Assembly (NCBI RefSeq): GCF_004346035.1
Contig: NZ_SLZN01000011.1
Coordinates: 30,631 to 94,630, forward strand
From: Acidomonas methanolica
GTDB taxonomy: Bacteria > Pseudomonadota > Alphaproteobacteria > Acetobacterales > Acetobacteraceae
Length of the DNA: 64,000 bases
Direction of reading: 5' to 3'
The notes under the pieces were generated by a model. It was not told the origin of the DNA and did no database searches. It worked only from the letters and a program-made list of their open reading frames with translations. The translations under genes were made by a program, and so were the position numbers. This document shows, in pieces, positions 18,396 to 28,140 of this stretch. Numbering within the stretch: position 1 is the first letter of the stretch; each line of letters opens with the position of its first letter.

Positions 18396-18589
18396 GCCGG
18401 AACGGTCCGAGACCGCTCGCGCGCGGGCTGCTCGCGCTCGGCCTTCCCGCGGCGGGAATCCTGGGCCCGGTGACGGTGCTCCTGCTCACCCGCGCGCAAT
18501 GGTTCGGGCTGCCCGCCGCCGTGCTCTGGCTGTTCGGCTGCCTGCCCCTGACCGCGCTCTGCCTGTTCCTCGCCAGTCGCACCCCATGA
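18392..18589 (+). CDS. DUF3311-type small membrane protein, symporter partner
   Basis: The 65-residue protein starts with a TTG that overlaps the stop codon of the peptidase gene (TTGA), so translation is probably coupled. It has two hydrophobic segments (about residues 12-31 and 37-60). DUF3311 proteins of this size typically precede sodium:solute symporters, as here, where the symporter begins 24 bases later. They are thought to be accessory subunits. The start codon is non-standard, which lowers confidence in the exact N-terminus. Confidence 0.7.
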   Translation: MSRNGPRPLARGLLALGLPAAGILGPVTVLLLTRAQWFGLPAAVLWLFGCLPLTALCLFLASRTP

Positions 18590-18613
18590 GTCGCGCCTCA
18601 TGAGCCGTTCGCC

Positions 18614-19984
18614 ATGATCGCCGGGTTCGTTCCGGTGCTGCTGCTGGCGCTCGCCCTCGCGATCGGCGCCCGAACCGGCCACCCGTCACGGGACCCGCGC
18701 AGCTTCTTCGCGGCGCGCGGACAATTCGGCGCGATCCTCTTCTTCCTCCTCTCGGTCGGCGAAACCTATTCGATCGGCTCCGTCCTCGGTTTCCCCGGTG
18801 GCGTGGTGGCGAAAGGGCCGGGGCTGGCCGTCTGGTTCGTCGGGTATATCCTGCTCGCGGCCCCGGTCGGCTTCCTGCTCTATCCGCTCATCTGGCGCGC
18901 CGGGCAGCGCAGCGGGGCGATCACCCTCCCCGCGCTGTTCCGCACGCATTTCGGGAGCGCGACTCTGGGCCGCTGCGTGGCCGTACTGCTCGTCCTGCTG
19001 ATGCTGCCGCTCGGAACAATGCAGATCGTGGGGCTGGACGCCGTGCTGACGCGGCTTCTGCCGGACGGGGGCAAGGCGGGACTCAATCTCCTCGCCGCGG
19101 CGCTGGCGCTGCTGTTCGTGGCGCTGGCCGGGCTGCGGGGCGCGGCCTTCGTGTCGGTGCTCAAGGACGTGCTGATGCTGACGGCGGTGCTCGGCGTCGC
19201 GGCGGCGGCGCTGCTGGCCTGGCCGCATCACGCGCTCATGCCGGTGGCCCGCGCCTTTCAGGGCGAGGCGGACGTGTCTCCGGTCAGGGAGACGCTCTTC
19301 GCGCTCAGCACGATCCTCATCCAGTCGGCCGGATTCTGCATCGCGCCGCAAACCGTCGTCTCGGTCTTTTCCGCGCGCGATCCGCAGACGATCCGCCGGG
19401 CGCAGCTCTGGCTGCCGCTCTATATGCTGCTCTTTCCCCTGCTCTTCGCCGTCGCCTGCTACGCCCTCACCCATGACGTCGCGCGCGAACCGGCGGACGG
19501 CGTATTCCTGGCGGTGGCGGCGACCGTCCTGCCCGACTGGGCGCAGGGCGTCGTCCTGGCGGGCGTGGCGCTCACGGCGCTGGTCTGGCTGGGGGCGGTC
19601 TGCCTCGCGCTCTCCGCCATCGTCACGCGCGACCTGCTCCCCGGCCTTCCGCCGCGGCGGCAACGTCCGGTCGGGGTCGTCGTCGCCGCGAGCTATCTGG
19701 TGCTCTCGGTCGCCGGGGCGGCGTGGCACAGCGTGCTCATCGCCAATCTCAACACGCTGTTCTATCTCGGACTCGTGCAACTCCTGCCCGGTCTGGCCGC
19801 CATCCTCGCGAATCGTCGCCTGCCCTCAGGCGGCGTCCTGCTGGGCGCAGTCTGCGGTCTCGCCCTGTCGCTCGTCCTGCGCGAGGCGTCCATCGGGTTG
19901 TACGGAGTCAATCCGGCCTTTCCCGGCCTGATCCTGAACGCGCTGCTGCTGGGCCTCGTCGCCGCCCGGCGGTCGTCAGCCTGA
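18614..19984 (+). CDS. Sodium:solute symporter (SSS family)
   Basis: The 456-residue protein is entirely hydrophobic, with about 13 predicted membrane helices. It contains the SSS-type stretch ILFFLLSVGETYSIGSVLG and the loop LPALFRTHFGS after TM3. It is the likely inner-membrane importer for products of the neighbouring aminopeptidase. It is the last gene of the receptor-peptidase-DUF3311-symporter run and converges on holA with 22 bases between the stops. The substrate is inferred only from the neighbours. Confidence 0.85.
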   Translation: MIAGFVPVLLLALALAIGARTGHPSRDPRSFFAARGQFGAILFFLLSVGETYSIGSVLGFPGGVVAKGPGLAVWFVGYILLAAPVGFLLYPLIWRAGQRSGAITLPALFRTHFGSATLGRCVAVLLVLLMLPLGTMQIVGLDAVLTRLLPDGGKAGLNLLAAALALLFVALAGLRGAAFVSVLKDVLMLTAVLGVAAAALLAWPHHALMPVARAFQGEADVSPVRETLFALSTILIQSAGFCIAPQTVVSVFSARDPQTIRRAQLWLPLYMLLFPLLFAVACYALTHDVAREPADGVFLAVAATVLPDWAQGVVLAGVALTALVWLGAVCLALSAIVTRDLLPGLPPRRQRPVGVVVAASYLVLSVAGAAWHSVLIANLNTLFYLGLVQLLPGLAAILANRRLPSGGVLLGAVCGLALSLVLREASIGLYGVNPAFPGLILNALLLGLVAARRSSA

Positions 19985-20006
19985 GCGCCCCGTTTGTCGC
20001 ACGCCT

Positions 20007-21020
20007 TCAGCGGACGGGCAGCGCGCGCGGTCCGGCGCTCAGCATGGCGACATGGCGGCGGCACAGGACGAGATCCGGGCTGCCCGTCTGTTTGCAGGCC
20101 AGTTCGAGCGCCTGCGTCTCGGCCAGAGCGCGCCGCAGGGCGGGGCCGTTCCAGCGATCGAGCGCCACGTCGAACCGTTCGGCCCGCTTGAAGAAGACCG
20201 GCGGCCGCAGCGCCTTGACCGCCTCGGCGCGAGAGACGCCGCTCTCGACCGCAAGCACCACGCGCAGCAGCCGCGTCAGCGCGCTCAGGCAGCCGCGCGC
20301 CACGCCGACCGGCGCGATCCCGTCCGCCAGCGCGCGTTCGAGCGCCAGATCCGCCGCCGCGCGGTCTCCGGCCAGCGCGGCGCTGGTCGCGTCCTCCAGC
20401 GTCGCCCCGCCCGCATCGCCGATGCAATCCTGCACATCGTCCAGAGTCAGCGCCCCGCCCGGCCCGGCATAGAGCGCGAGCTTGGCGATCTCGCCACGCA
20501 CCGCCGCGCGATCCGCGCCCAGATGGCCGGTCAGCCAGACCAGCGCGTCACGGTCGATCCGCACGTTTTCCGCCGCCAGCATGTCGCCGACGCTCGCGGC
20601 CAGCGCGCGGCCCTCCTCCGGATAGCAGCCGATCACCGCCGCGCGCTTCTCCGCTTCCAGGGCGGCGCGCAGCCTGGAGCGCGAGGCGAGGCCGGGCGCC
20701 TCGATCACCACCAGCGTGTCGGACTCGACCGCGAGCGCGCGCTGCACCCCCGGCAGGAGCGAGTCTCCCCCTTCGCGTACCCAGACCGCACGCCGCCCGC
20801 CGATCAGGGAGAGCGCGCCGGTCTCCTCCTCCAGCCGGTCATGCGCGTCGCGGTCGAGTGCGGCAACGCGGAAAGGATCGTCGAGGCTCTCCGCTACGAC
20901 CGTGACCGCCCGGGCCGCGCGTTCGCGGATCAGCCCGGTATCCTCGCCATGCAACAGGATGACGCGCCACTTTCCCGCCTCGGCCAGCGCCTTCGCCGCT
21001 CCGCGCGCATCGATCTTCAT
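20007..21020 (-). CDS. holA: DNA polymerase III subunit delta
   Basis: This 337-residue protein is the delta subunit of the clamp loader, which opens the beta sliding clamp. The N-terminal ILLHGEDTGLIRERA, the VVIEAPGLASRSRLR segment, and the C-terminal helical domain with VFFKRAERF match HolA. The gene follows lptE after 6 bases in the leuS-lptE-holA order found in many proteobacteria. No truncation is seen. Confidence 0.93.
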   Translation of the reverse strand: MKIDARGAAKALAEAGKWRVILLHGEDTGLIRERAARAVTVVAESLDDPFRVAALDRDAHDRLEEETGALSLIGGRRAVWVREGGDSLLPGVQRALAVESDTLVVIEAPGLASRSRLRAALEAEKRAAVIGCYPEEGRALAASVGDMLAAENVRIDRDALVWLTGHLGADRAAVRGEIAKLALYAGPGGALTLDDVQDCIGDAGGATLEDATSAALAGDRAAADLALERALADGIAPVGVARGCLSALTRLLRVVLAVESGVSRAEAVKALRPPVFFKRAERFDVALDRWNGPALRRALAETQALELACKQTGSPDLVLCRRHVAMLSAGPRALPVR

Positions 21021-21026
21021 GCCACG

Positions 21027-21677
21027 TTACGGTGCACTGAGACCGAGCGGAGACCCGTCCCGCCCCGTCGCCGCCGCCGGAACGCCGTCAGGTCCGGCCT
21101 TCTGCGTCGGCTGTCCGTTCGCCGTCGGCATGCCGTTGGGATCGAAATAGCTTGCCCGATCCTGCATGTTGGCCTGGGCAGGCTTCACGTGGGAACGGAA
21201 CCAGACGGCGACCTGCTGGGCGATATCCGTCGCAAGGGTCTTGGCGACACGCCCTTGCGCCGTCTCGTGGTTCAGCGTCAGGGCGAAATATTGTTCGTAC
21301 TGGGTGTTGATGCCGTCGAGCGTCGAGGCGTCGCCTTCCGCCAGCAGGACGGGGATGTCCGCGACGGTATAAAGCTGCCAGTGCGCCGAGCCCGTCTCGC
21401 GCATCCGTCCGGACGTATTGTCCGGGTGAATGTCGATCGACTGCGCCCCGAAACCGGGAGCGACCCTCAACGTGTACCCTTCCGGCGCCTGCTGGCTCGC
21501 CCCTCCCAACGTCTCCTGCAAGGCGAGGCGGAGTTCCTGCCCGGCGCGCCCGGGGATGTTGGCGACATAGACATCCTGCAACTGTTGCGCGGCATCCACG
21601 CCGCTCCCCTGCTGGCCATAGAGCGGCTGGAAGCCGCAACCTCCCAGAAGCAGCAGAAGGGGAAGCGCGCGACGCAT
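21027..21677 (-). CDS. lptE: LPS-assembly lipoprotein LptE
   Basis: The 216-residue lipoprotein plugs the LptD barrel that inserts lipopolysaccharide into the outer leaflet. The chosen ATG at 21677 gives a short signal ending LLLGGCGFQPLYG, a lipobox plus the CGFxPLY signature of LptE. An upstream in-frame start at 21722 would bury the signal and overlap leuS. The gene begins 4 bases after the leuS stop. The C-terminus is proline/glycine-rich and longer than in E. coli. Confidence 0.9.
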   Translation of the reverse strand: MRRALPLLLLLGGCGFQPLYGQQGSGVDAAQQLQDVYVANIPGRAGQELRLALQETLGGASQQAPEGYTLRVAPGFGAQSIDIHPDNTSGRMRETGSAHWQLYTVADIPVLLAEGDASTLDGINTQYEQYFALTLNHETAQGRVAKTLATDIAQQVAVWFRSHVKPAQANMQDRASYFDPNGMPTANGQPTQKAGPDGVPAAATGRDGSPLGLSAP

Positions 21678-21681
21678 CGTC

Positions 21682-24309
21682 TCAGCCCGCCACGACGAAA
21701 TTGACGATTCGGTTGGGCACATGCACCCGCTTGACGATACGCTTGCCCTCCAGCATGCGCGCCACGTTCGGCTCGGCCTCCGCGAGCGCCAACACCTCCG
21801 CGGCGGGCGCGTCCGGCGCGACCTCGATCGTGCCGCGCAGCTTGCCCATCACCTGCACGCCCAGCGTGATCCGCGTCACCGTCAGCAGTTCGGGCTCGGC
21901 CTCCGGCCAAGGCCGTTCGACCACCATCGGGCCGCCCGGCTCCAGCAGCGCCATCATCTCCTCGGCCAGATGCGGCTGCATCGGCGCGCAGAGCAGGCAG
22001 AGCGCCGTCGCCGCCTCGCGTCGCGCCGCCGCGACGCCGGGAGCGTCGGATTTCTCCGCCTCCACCAGCGCCGAGGTCAGTTCGTGGATGCGCGCGACGG
22101 CGACGTTCGGCGTGAAACTTTCCAGCGCCTCGGTGACGGCGGCGATGGTCCGATGCGTGGCGCGGCGCAGTTCCTCGCCGCCCGGCCCGTGCGCGGATGC
22201 GGCCCCGTCCCGCGCCGCGACGCCCGCAACCAGACGGAACAGCCTCTGGCCGAAGCGCGCGGCGGCGGCGACGCCCGCCTCCGTCCATTCCATGTCCCGC
22301 TCGGGCGGGCTGTCGGACAGCACGAACCAGCGCGCCGTATCCGCACCGAAACGCTCGACGATGGCCGTGGGCGACACCGTGTTACGCTTGGACTTGGACA
22401 TTTTTTCCGAGCGGCCGACCGTGACCGGCTGACCGTTGTCGCGCCGCACCATGCCGTCGCCGCGCTTCTCGACATCCTCCGGCGCCAGCCAGCCGCCAGC
22501 GTCGCGATAACTTTCATGGGTGATCATGCCCTGGGTGAAGAGCCCGGCGAAGGGCTCGTCCACGTTGAGATGCCCCGTCTCATGCATCGCGCGGGTGAAG
22601 AAACGGGCATAAAGCAGATGCAGGATCGCATGCTCGATGCCACCGATATACTGATCCACCGGCAGCCACGCATCCGCCGCCGCCACATCGGTCGGCGTCC
22701 CGGCATGCGGCGCGGTGAAGCGCGCGAAATACCAGGAACTGTCGACGAACGTGTCGCAGGTGTCGGTCTCGCGCGTCGCGGGGCGACCGCATTTCGGGCA
22801 CGCGACATGCTTCCATGTCGGGTGGTGGTCGAGCGGATTGCCCGGCCGGTCGAAGGTCACGTCTTCCGGCAGCACCACCGGAAGCTGGTCGTCCGGCACG
22901 GGCACCGCGCCGCAGGTCTCGCAGTGGATGACCGGGATCGGGCAACCCCAGTAGCGCTGGCGGGAAATGCCCCAGTCGCGCAGACGCCAGTTCACCACAC
23001 CATGCCCGACGCCCATGGCCTCCAGACGCTCGATGGCGCGGCGCTTGCCTTCAGTCGTGCTCAGCCCGTCGAGGAAGCCGGAATGGATCAGCGTGCCCTC
23101 GCCCGTCACCGCCGTCGCGCCGATGGTGAAGCTCTCCGCATCCTCGCCGGGCGGCAGGATGACCGGCACCACCGGCAGGCCGTATATGCGCGCGAAATCG
23201 AGATCGCGCTGGTCGCCGCACGGGCAGCCGAACACCGCGCCGGTGCCGTATTCCATCAGCACGAAATTCGCGATCCAGACGGGCACGGTCTGATCGGGCC
23301 GGAACGGATTGGCGACGCGCAGCCCGGTGTCGTAGCCGCGCTTCTCCGCCATCTCGATCGCCTCTTCCGACGTGCCGAGACGCTGGCATTCCTCGATGAA
23401 CGCCCGCGCGCCCGCGTCGCGCCGCCCGACTTTCGCGGCCAGCGGATGATCGGCCGCGATCGCCACGAAGCTCATGCCGAACAGTGTGTCCGGCCGCGTG
23501 GTGAACACCTCCACCGCATCGAGATCGCCATCGAACCCGTCCGGCGGCGCTTCGAGCGGGAAACGCAGCCGCGCGCCCTCTGACCGTCCGATCCAGCGTT
23601 CCTGCATCACGCGAACGCGCGCGGGCCAGCGATCGAGCGTTTCGAGCCCTTCGAGCAGCGGCCCAGCGAAATCCGTGATCTTCAGGAACCACTGCGACAG
23701 GCGCTTCTTCTCGATCAGCGCTCCGGACCGCCAGCCGCGCCCGTCCACGACCTGCTCGTTGGCCAGAACGGTCTGGTCCACCGGGTCCCAGTTGACCGCC
23801 GATTCCTTGCGCTCGACCAGCCCCGCGCGCCACATGTCGAGGAACAGCTTCTGCTGCCTGCCGTAATAGTCCGGCAGGCAGGTCGCGATCTCGCGGTCCC
23901 AGTCCAGCGAAAAGCCAAGACGCTGCAACGTACCGCGCATGGCGGCGATATTGTCCATCGTCCAGGCCCCGGGATGCACGCCGCGCTCCCGGGCGGCGTT
24001 CTCTGCGGGCAGGCCGAAAGCGTCCCAGCCCATCGGATGCAGCACCGAGAAGCCTTTCGCCCGCTTGTAGCGCGCCACCACGTCGCCCAGGGCGTAATTG
24101 CGCACATGGCCCATGTGAAGCTGGCCGGAGGGGTAGGGAAACATCTCCAGCACGTAGTATTTCGGCCTGTCCGCGGGCGGATGGTCCGCCGCCGCGAAAG
24201 AGCGCGCCCGCGCCCATGCCTGCTGCCAGCGCGGCTCGGCCTCCGCGAAATCGAAGCTCAATCTGGAATCGACGGCAGCCGTCTCGTTCTCGTTCATGTC
24301 ATCCATCAT
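21682..24309 (-). CDS. leuS: Leucyl-tRNA synthetase
   Basis: The 875-residue enzyme attaches leucine to tRNA-Leu. It has the class I HIGH-type motif HMGH (residues 65-68), the editing (CP1) domain with TTRPDTLFG, the zinc-binding knuckle [10 protein letters not shown], the KMSKS motif in [10 protein letters not shown], and an anticodon-binding C-terminal domain. Length is normal. It heads the leuS-lptE-holA unit. The start could be either of two adjacent ATGs. Confidence 0.98.
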   Translation of the reverse strand: MMDDMNENETAAVDSRLSFDFAEAEPRWQQAWARARSFAAADHPPADRPKYYVLEMFPYPSGQLHMGHVRNYALGDVVARYKRAKGFSVLHPMGWDAFGLPAENAARERGVHPGAWTMDNIAAMRGTLQRLGFSLDWDREIATCLPDYYGRQQKLFLDMWRAGLVERKESAVNWDPVDQTVLANEQVVDGRGWRSGALIEKKRLSQWFLKITDFAGPLLEGLETLDRWPARVRVMQERWIGRSEGARLRFPLEAPPDGFDGDLDAVEVFTTRPDTLFGMSFVAIAADHPLAAKVGRRDAGARAFIEECQRLGTSEEAIEMAEKRGYDTGLRVANPFRPDQTVPVWIANFVLMEYGTGAVFGCPCGDQRDLDFARIYGLPVVPVILPPGEDAESFTIGATAVTGEGTLIHSGFLDGLSTTEGKRRAIERLEAMGVGHGVVNWRLRDWGISRQRYWGCPIPVIHCETCGAVPVPDDQLPVVLPEDVTFDRPGNPLDHHPTWKHVACPKCGRPATRETDTCDTFVDSSWYFARFTAPHAGTPTDVAAADAWLPVDQYIGGIEHAILHLLYARFFTRAMHETGHLNVDEPFAGLFTQGMITHESYRDAGGWLAPEDVEKRGDGMVRRDNGQPVTVGRSEKMSKSKRNTVSPTAIVERFGADTARWFVLSDSPPERDMEWTEAGVAAAARFGQRLFRLVAGVAARDGAASAHGPGGEELRRATHRTIAAVTEALESFTPNVAVARIHELTSALVEAEKSDAPGVAAARREAATALCLLCAPMQPHLAEEMMALLEPGGPMVVERPWPEAEPELLTVTRITLGVQVMGKLRGTIEVAPDAPAAEVLALAEAEPNVARMLEGKRIVKRVHVPNRIVNFVVAG

Positions 24310-24410
24310 GCGCCGCGCCCGCCACGCGGCCCAACCTTCTGCAGAAAAACGCCCCGCCCGCGACGGCGAGGCTTGTCGGATTCACCGTGGCTCCGGCGTG
24401 TGTCCCGGCC

Positions 24411-24938
24411 TCAGTCGCGATCGCCGTTATCGGCGCGAAGCTGCCGCGCGCGGCTCAGAATCCGCGCCGTGATGTCGGAGACCGTATTCGTCGCGACCGG
24501 CGTATCCACCCATTCGCCATCCTGCTTCACCTGCCGGAACACGGAGATCCGAAGCGCGTCCGAGCGCAGGCGGCGGTCAAGCACATACGCCACGATCTTG
24601 AAGCGCTCCCCGTTCGTCGCGGGCGGCTGATACCAGTCGGTGAGGATCACGCCGCCGACCGCATCCGCCGAGGCGAGCGGCATGAAGGAAAGCGTGTCGA
24701 TCGCCCCGCGCCAGAGATAGGCGTTCACCCCGCCCTGCAACTGGTCGTCCCCGCCCGTCGCGCCGCGATCGAATTCGGCCAGATGGTTGCGCGGCGCGGC
24801 CAGCCCGCCTGGATTCCGGGCGGTGCCGCATCCCGCAAGCGCCAGGAGCGCGGCGAAGGCCGCCCCTCCGCGCATGGCAGGACGGGCTGCGCTGCCCAAA
24901 GACGTAGAGAAGACGGTCGAACGAAGCATGAGCGACAT
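24411..24938 (-). CDS. DUF3576 lipoprotein
   Basis: The 175-residue protein has a lipoprotein signal with lipobox LALAGC (Cys37). The mature part resembles DUF3576, small alphaproteobacterial lipoproteins often next to leuS; features are GVNAYLWRGAIDTLSFMPL and DWYQPP. The function is unknown, presumably envelope-related. An internal ATG at residue 22 would give a shorter signal and is an alternative start. It lies 101 bases upstream of leuS on the same strand and may share its transcript. Confidence 0.85.
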   Translation of the reverse strand: MSLMLRSTVFSTSLGSAARPAMRGGAAFAALLALAGCGTARNPGGLAAPRNHLAEFDRGATGGDDQLQGGVNAYLWRGAIDTLSFMPLASADAVGGVILTDWYQPPATNGERFKIVAYVLDRRLRSDALRISVFRQVKQDGEWVDTPVATNTVSDITARILSRARQLRADNGDRD

Positions 24939-25006
24939 GATGACCCTTCAAGGGCGGCCGGGGCCGGATGACGGAAAGGGCGACTGGCACGAAGCCGCCT
25001 TGCGCA

Positions 25007-27124
25007 TCAGCCTACATATCCCGACGCACCGGCCCCGCCAAGCGGCCCCGTCGCCACGATGCCGGCCCCGACGAGACCTGCCTCCGCCTTGTCCGGCAGC
25101 CCCGCCTTGCGCAACGAGGCCGAAAGCCAGGCCAGATCGGCGTCAGGGAGAAAACCATGCGTGGCCAGAATCCGCTCGACGCCCAGTTCCGGACTGGTCC
25201 GGCGCAGTTGCATGCGCGCCTCGGTCGTGGAAGGCGAGTCGATGGCCGCCTCCATCGCCAGACGATAGACCAGCGCAAGGGTGTTGCGGGGGTAGAGCCC
25301 GACGACCAGCGTGATCAGCCGGCGCGCCTCCTCCGCCTGCCCGACGAGGAAGAGCAGCAGGGCGGCCGTCGCATCCGACAGAACCGCGACAGGTATCTCG
25401 TGGCGCATCGCGATGTAGAGGGCGAGCACCTCGACCGCTTCGTCCTTCCGTCCCTCGCGCAAGGCCATGATCGCGTCCATCACGGCGCCCAAAGGGACGT
25501 TCGGCTCCTGACCGGCGACGACACGCTGCCGGTGGATATCGATGAAGATTGCGGCCTTTTCCGTCTGGCCGGGCGTCAGCAGGGATTGCATCGCCATCAG
25601 CAGCAACGCCCAGCCGTTTTCCGGCGAGACGAGCTGATAGCGCTGGATCGCGGATAACAGCCGCTCCATCCCCGCCGTCTCGTCGTCCTGAAGGAAGATG
25701 GTGACCCGGCCCAGCTCGAACAGTGCGGATACGAAACAAAAGAGCGGCGACTCCGCATCCAGCCGCGCCGCACGACTCAGGAGCATCTCGATTTCGTCGA
25801 TCAGGCGGTTGTCGCAGCGCAGAGTCAGCATCAGGGCGCGCAGCACGAGGCCGCCCGCATTCAGTTCCCGCGCAGGGCGGCTGGCGCTGCGGCGGCCCTC
25901 ATGCTGCAACACCGCCCAGCAGAGCGCCTCGACCAGCGGGCGGACGCGCCGCCGCATCTCGTCCTGCGCTTCGATGACCGTCGGTTCGGGCAGATCGATG
26001 CTCGCAGCCCAGACGATCGTCGGCACCTCGCGCGAGACGTCCAGCAGACGCGTGACGAAACGCGCGCCCGACACGCCGATGCGCAGCATGCCGCGAAGGA
26101 CGAATTGCGCGCCCGCCTTCCGGGCGAAGCCCAGCTCCTCCTGCATGGCGCCCGGATGCTCCGGCGGCGGAATGACCCTCAGGAACTGGTGCGTGACGAG
26201 CATCTCGTCGAGACCGTCCAGAATCGCCTCGACGGCGGGCGCGAAAGCGGGGTCCGGCGATTCGATCGGCAGCGCCATGAGCGTTGCGACGGTGGGAAGC
26301 GTCGGGGTCAGCAAAATCTCCCCGAGAGTCGCGCTCGGCGTGTCGAGCGGCGGCGTCTCCAGATGCTCCCCGGCATTCGGCCGCCTCGCGCGCAGGGCGT
26401 CGATCACGCGCAGCGTCGCCGGGCCGGGCGGCTGGCCCGTCCGGCTCTGGAAGAAGCGCAGGGCCTCCTCGGCATGAAGCAGCGCCTTGGTCTCGTCGCC
26501 CTGCGCGAGCGTCGCCTCGATGCGGCCGCGCCAGCCGGGCTCGCTGCATGCGTCGAGCGTCAGCAGGCGCTCGGCGGCCTGCAGGCGGACGGCCGGGTCG
26601 GAATGCTCCTGAACCGCGGCGATCAGAACCTTTTCCACATGCTTGACGATCCGCGCCGCATGCTCCTCGCGCCAGAGGTCGAATGCGGGGTCGATATTGC
26701 CGAGATCGTGCAGCAGCGGCTTGAGAGGGAACTCCAGTTCGTCAAGAGCGGCCAGCCCCCCGGCGTAAAGGCGTTCCACATCGACCGAGGTCAAGGCGGG
26801 TTTCAGCGTCAGGGCATGGCGCTGGACGTCGATGATATCCACGCCGAACGGCCCGAGAGCGCTGAGCAGGCGATGAATTTCCTGCCGCAGAGACGCCCGG
26901 GCCAGATCGTCGGGGCGGCGGCTCCAGAGCAGCGCGGCCAGTTGCGCGCGGGAGACGGGCCGGCGATCGGCGAGCGCCAGGATCGCCAGCAGCCCCCGCG
27001 TCTTGCCCCCGACGGGAAGGAGACTCTCCCCCACGAGGGATCGGGCTTCCATATTGCCGAGGAGACGGACTCTCAACAGCGTCGTGTCGGATGGAGGCAC
27101 GCCGCGCCGCGCTGAATCAAACAT
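25007..27124 (-). CDS. Large BTAD/SARP-like transcriptional regulator
   Basis: This 705-residue protein starts with an OmpR-type winged helix (about residues 18-105; RVRLLGNMEARSL, RAQLAALLWSRRPDDLARASLRQEIHRL), followed by a bacterial transcriptional activation domain (about 110-245, TPR-like) and a long helical C-terminus with further TPR-like repeats. No kinase or NB-ARC ATPase motif is seen. The first two domains are those of SARP activators. The stretch LPTVATLMALPIES with the following domain resembles adenylate-cyclase-associated TPR regulators. Its target is unknown. Confidence 0.82.
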   Translation of the reverse strand: MFDSARRGVPPSDTTLLRVRLLGNMEARSLVGESLLPVGGKTRGLLAILALADRRPVSRAQLAALLWSRRPDDLARASLRQEIHRLLSALGPFGVDIIDVQRHALTLKPALTSVDVERLYAGGLAALDELEFPLKPLLHDLGNIDPAFDLWREEHAARIVKHVEKVLIAAVQEHSDPAVRLQAAERLLTLDACSEPGWRGRIEATLAQGDETKALLHAEEALRFFQSRTGQPPGPATLRVIDALRARRPNAGEHLETPPLDTPSATLGEILLTPTLPTVATLMALPIESPDPAFAPAVEAILDGLDEMLVTHQFLRVIPPPEHPGAMQEELGFARKAGAQFVLRGMLRIGVSGARFVTRLLDVSREVPTIVWAASIDLPEPTVIEAQDEMRRRVRPLVEALCWAVLQHEGRRSASRPARELNAGGLVLRALMLTLRCDNRLIDEIEMLLSRAARLDAESPLFCFVSALFELGRVTIFLQDDETAGMERLLSAIQRYQLVSPENGWALLLMAMQSLLTPGQTEKAAIFIDIHRQRVVAGQEPNVPLGAVMDAIMALREGRKDEAVEVLALYIAMRHEIPVAVLSDATAALLLFLVGQAEEARRLITLVVGLYPRNTLALVYRLAMEAAIDSPSTTEARMQLRRTSPELGVERILATHGFLPDADLAWLSASLRKAGLPDKAEAGLVGAGIVATGPLGGAGASGYVG

Positions 27125-27127
27125 CAA

Positions 27128-27623
27128 TCTCTTGCGCCCTCCAGTCTGATGACGTCCGGCGGCTTTCTCTGTCGCGCCCCCAGCGGGGTGGCCGGGGGAC
27201 GCTCCTATACGTTAGCGATACAAAAAAGCAATAATCCCCATACGCCCCGTAGCGTTGTCTGCTCCGCCATGTCGCTCGTGTCTTCACGTCATCTGTCCAG
27301 ATCGTCCGCCCTTCCCACCATCGACTGTAGCACCGCATCTGCCCCGAGCGGTTGGAGCAGCGTGCGTTCTCAATAATCCGCCGGGTATATTACATCAGAG
27401 TCGCCGATCCGTCCTCCCCAATTAGTGCGTCGGGCATACCTCAATTCGACTGTCCGCGCCGTCGGGAATGGTTCGACCCAGTAACCTTGGCCCAGTGGCC
27501 CGTGCCCAATGGCCCGTGGCGGGGAGCCGGAGGGCGGGTGAAATCCGGACATCGGACCGGAGCGCGCCCGATCCGTCGCAGCCCTTGCCCCTCCCAGCCC
27601 GGTAAGCTAAGCAGAGGCCGTGT
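27128..27623. other. Gene-free spacer upstream of tRNA-Arg
   Basis: About 500 bases between the BTAD regulator and the split tRNA have no convincing coding region. The only structure noticed is a short 14-base-period repeat of TGGCCCGTG (27496-27504 and 27510-27518). The regulator promoter and the tRNA promoter must lie here, but no clear -35/-10 pair could be assigned. Confidence 0.6.
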
Positions 27624-27966
27624 GTCCGCGTAGCTCAGCAGGATAGAGCACAGGATTCCTAAGGCTTGAATTGGGCGTCACGGCGGGAAACCCCATGGCG
27701 GAACCACTCAAATTCGGGGAACGCTCCGGTTCCGGCCTCCAACGCCGGGGACCATGCCAATCCCGAGCCAAGCCCGCTCTCCCGGCCAGCCGGGCGACGC
27801 GGGAAGGTGTAGAGACTGTACGGGTGGCGCCTGTCGGCCTTGCGGCCCATGGCGAAGAGACAGTCCAGACCACGAACGTCCCCGTCCTTTCGGGTCGGGC
27901 ACGGCGGCGAAAGTCGAAGTGGTATGAATCCTGGGGCCGTGGGTTCGAATCCCGCCGCGGACACCA
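27624..27966 (+). tRNA. tRNA-Arg(CCT) split by a group I intron
   Basis: The two exons 27624-27660 and 27927-27966 join into a 77-base tRNA. Acceptor GTCCGCG (27624-27630) pairs with CGCGGAC (27956-27962). The D stem is GCTC/GAGC, the anticodon stem CAGGA/TCCTG, and the anticodon loop TTCCTAA carries CCT (27658-27660). The T loop is TTCGAAT (27944-27950), the discriminator base A, and CCA is encoded (27964-27966). The 266-base insertion lies directly after the third anticodon base. The tRNA reads AGG and is functional only after splicing. Confidence 0.95.
27661..27926 (+). ncRNA. Group I self-splicing intron (IC3-like) in tRNA-Arg
   Basis: The 5' exon ends in T and the intron ends in G, as required. 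P1 can form between exon TTCCT (27656-27660) and GGGAA (27685-27689), giving the G-U wobble at the splice site. P7 pairs GACTGT (27814-27819) with ACAGTC (27860-27865). Segments such as GCGGGAAACC, CAAATTCGG, CGAGCCAAGC, AAGGTGTAGAGACT and CAGTCCAGA follow in the same order as in the Azoarcus tRNA-Ile ribozyme, from memory of that sequence. There is no homing endonuclease frame. Confidence 0.93.
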
Positions 27967-28018
27967 TGACCTTCCCTGACGGGAAGAGCCGCCAAGCGCG
28001 GACTGCATATCTGCCATG

Positions 28019-28045
28019 AAAAAAAGAGCAGCCGTTTTGCTGTTC
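28019..28045 (-). terminator. Intrinsic terminator reading leftward
   Basis: On the minus strand GAACAGC (28045-28039) and GCTGCTC (28032-28026) form a 7-pair stem (one G-T) with a 6-base loop, followed by seven T (28025-28019). It lies just downstream of the tRNA-Arg gene but points toward it, so it would protect the tRNA region from leftward transcripts. No minus-strand gene is seen directly upstream. Confidence 0.6.
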
Positions 28046-28140
28046 CCCGCCCGCAGCACAATGCCGATCGCGAGTCGAATCGCTTCGGAACTGTTTCATA
28101 CCCCCATCGCCGAAGATCCGATGTCGGAACGATCCACCTC

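Noticed and set aside
20052..21704. 550-residue plus-strand frame across holA and lptE
   Set aside because: It crosses two well-supported genes; composition is that of an antisense shadow.
27496..27518. Short TGGCCCGTG repeat as a CRISPR-like array
   Set aside because: Only two copies with a 14-base period; no spacers or cas genes in the window.
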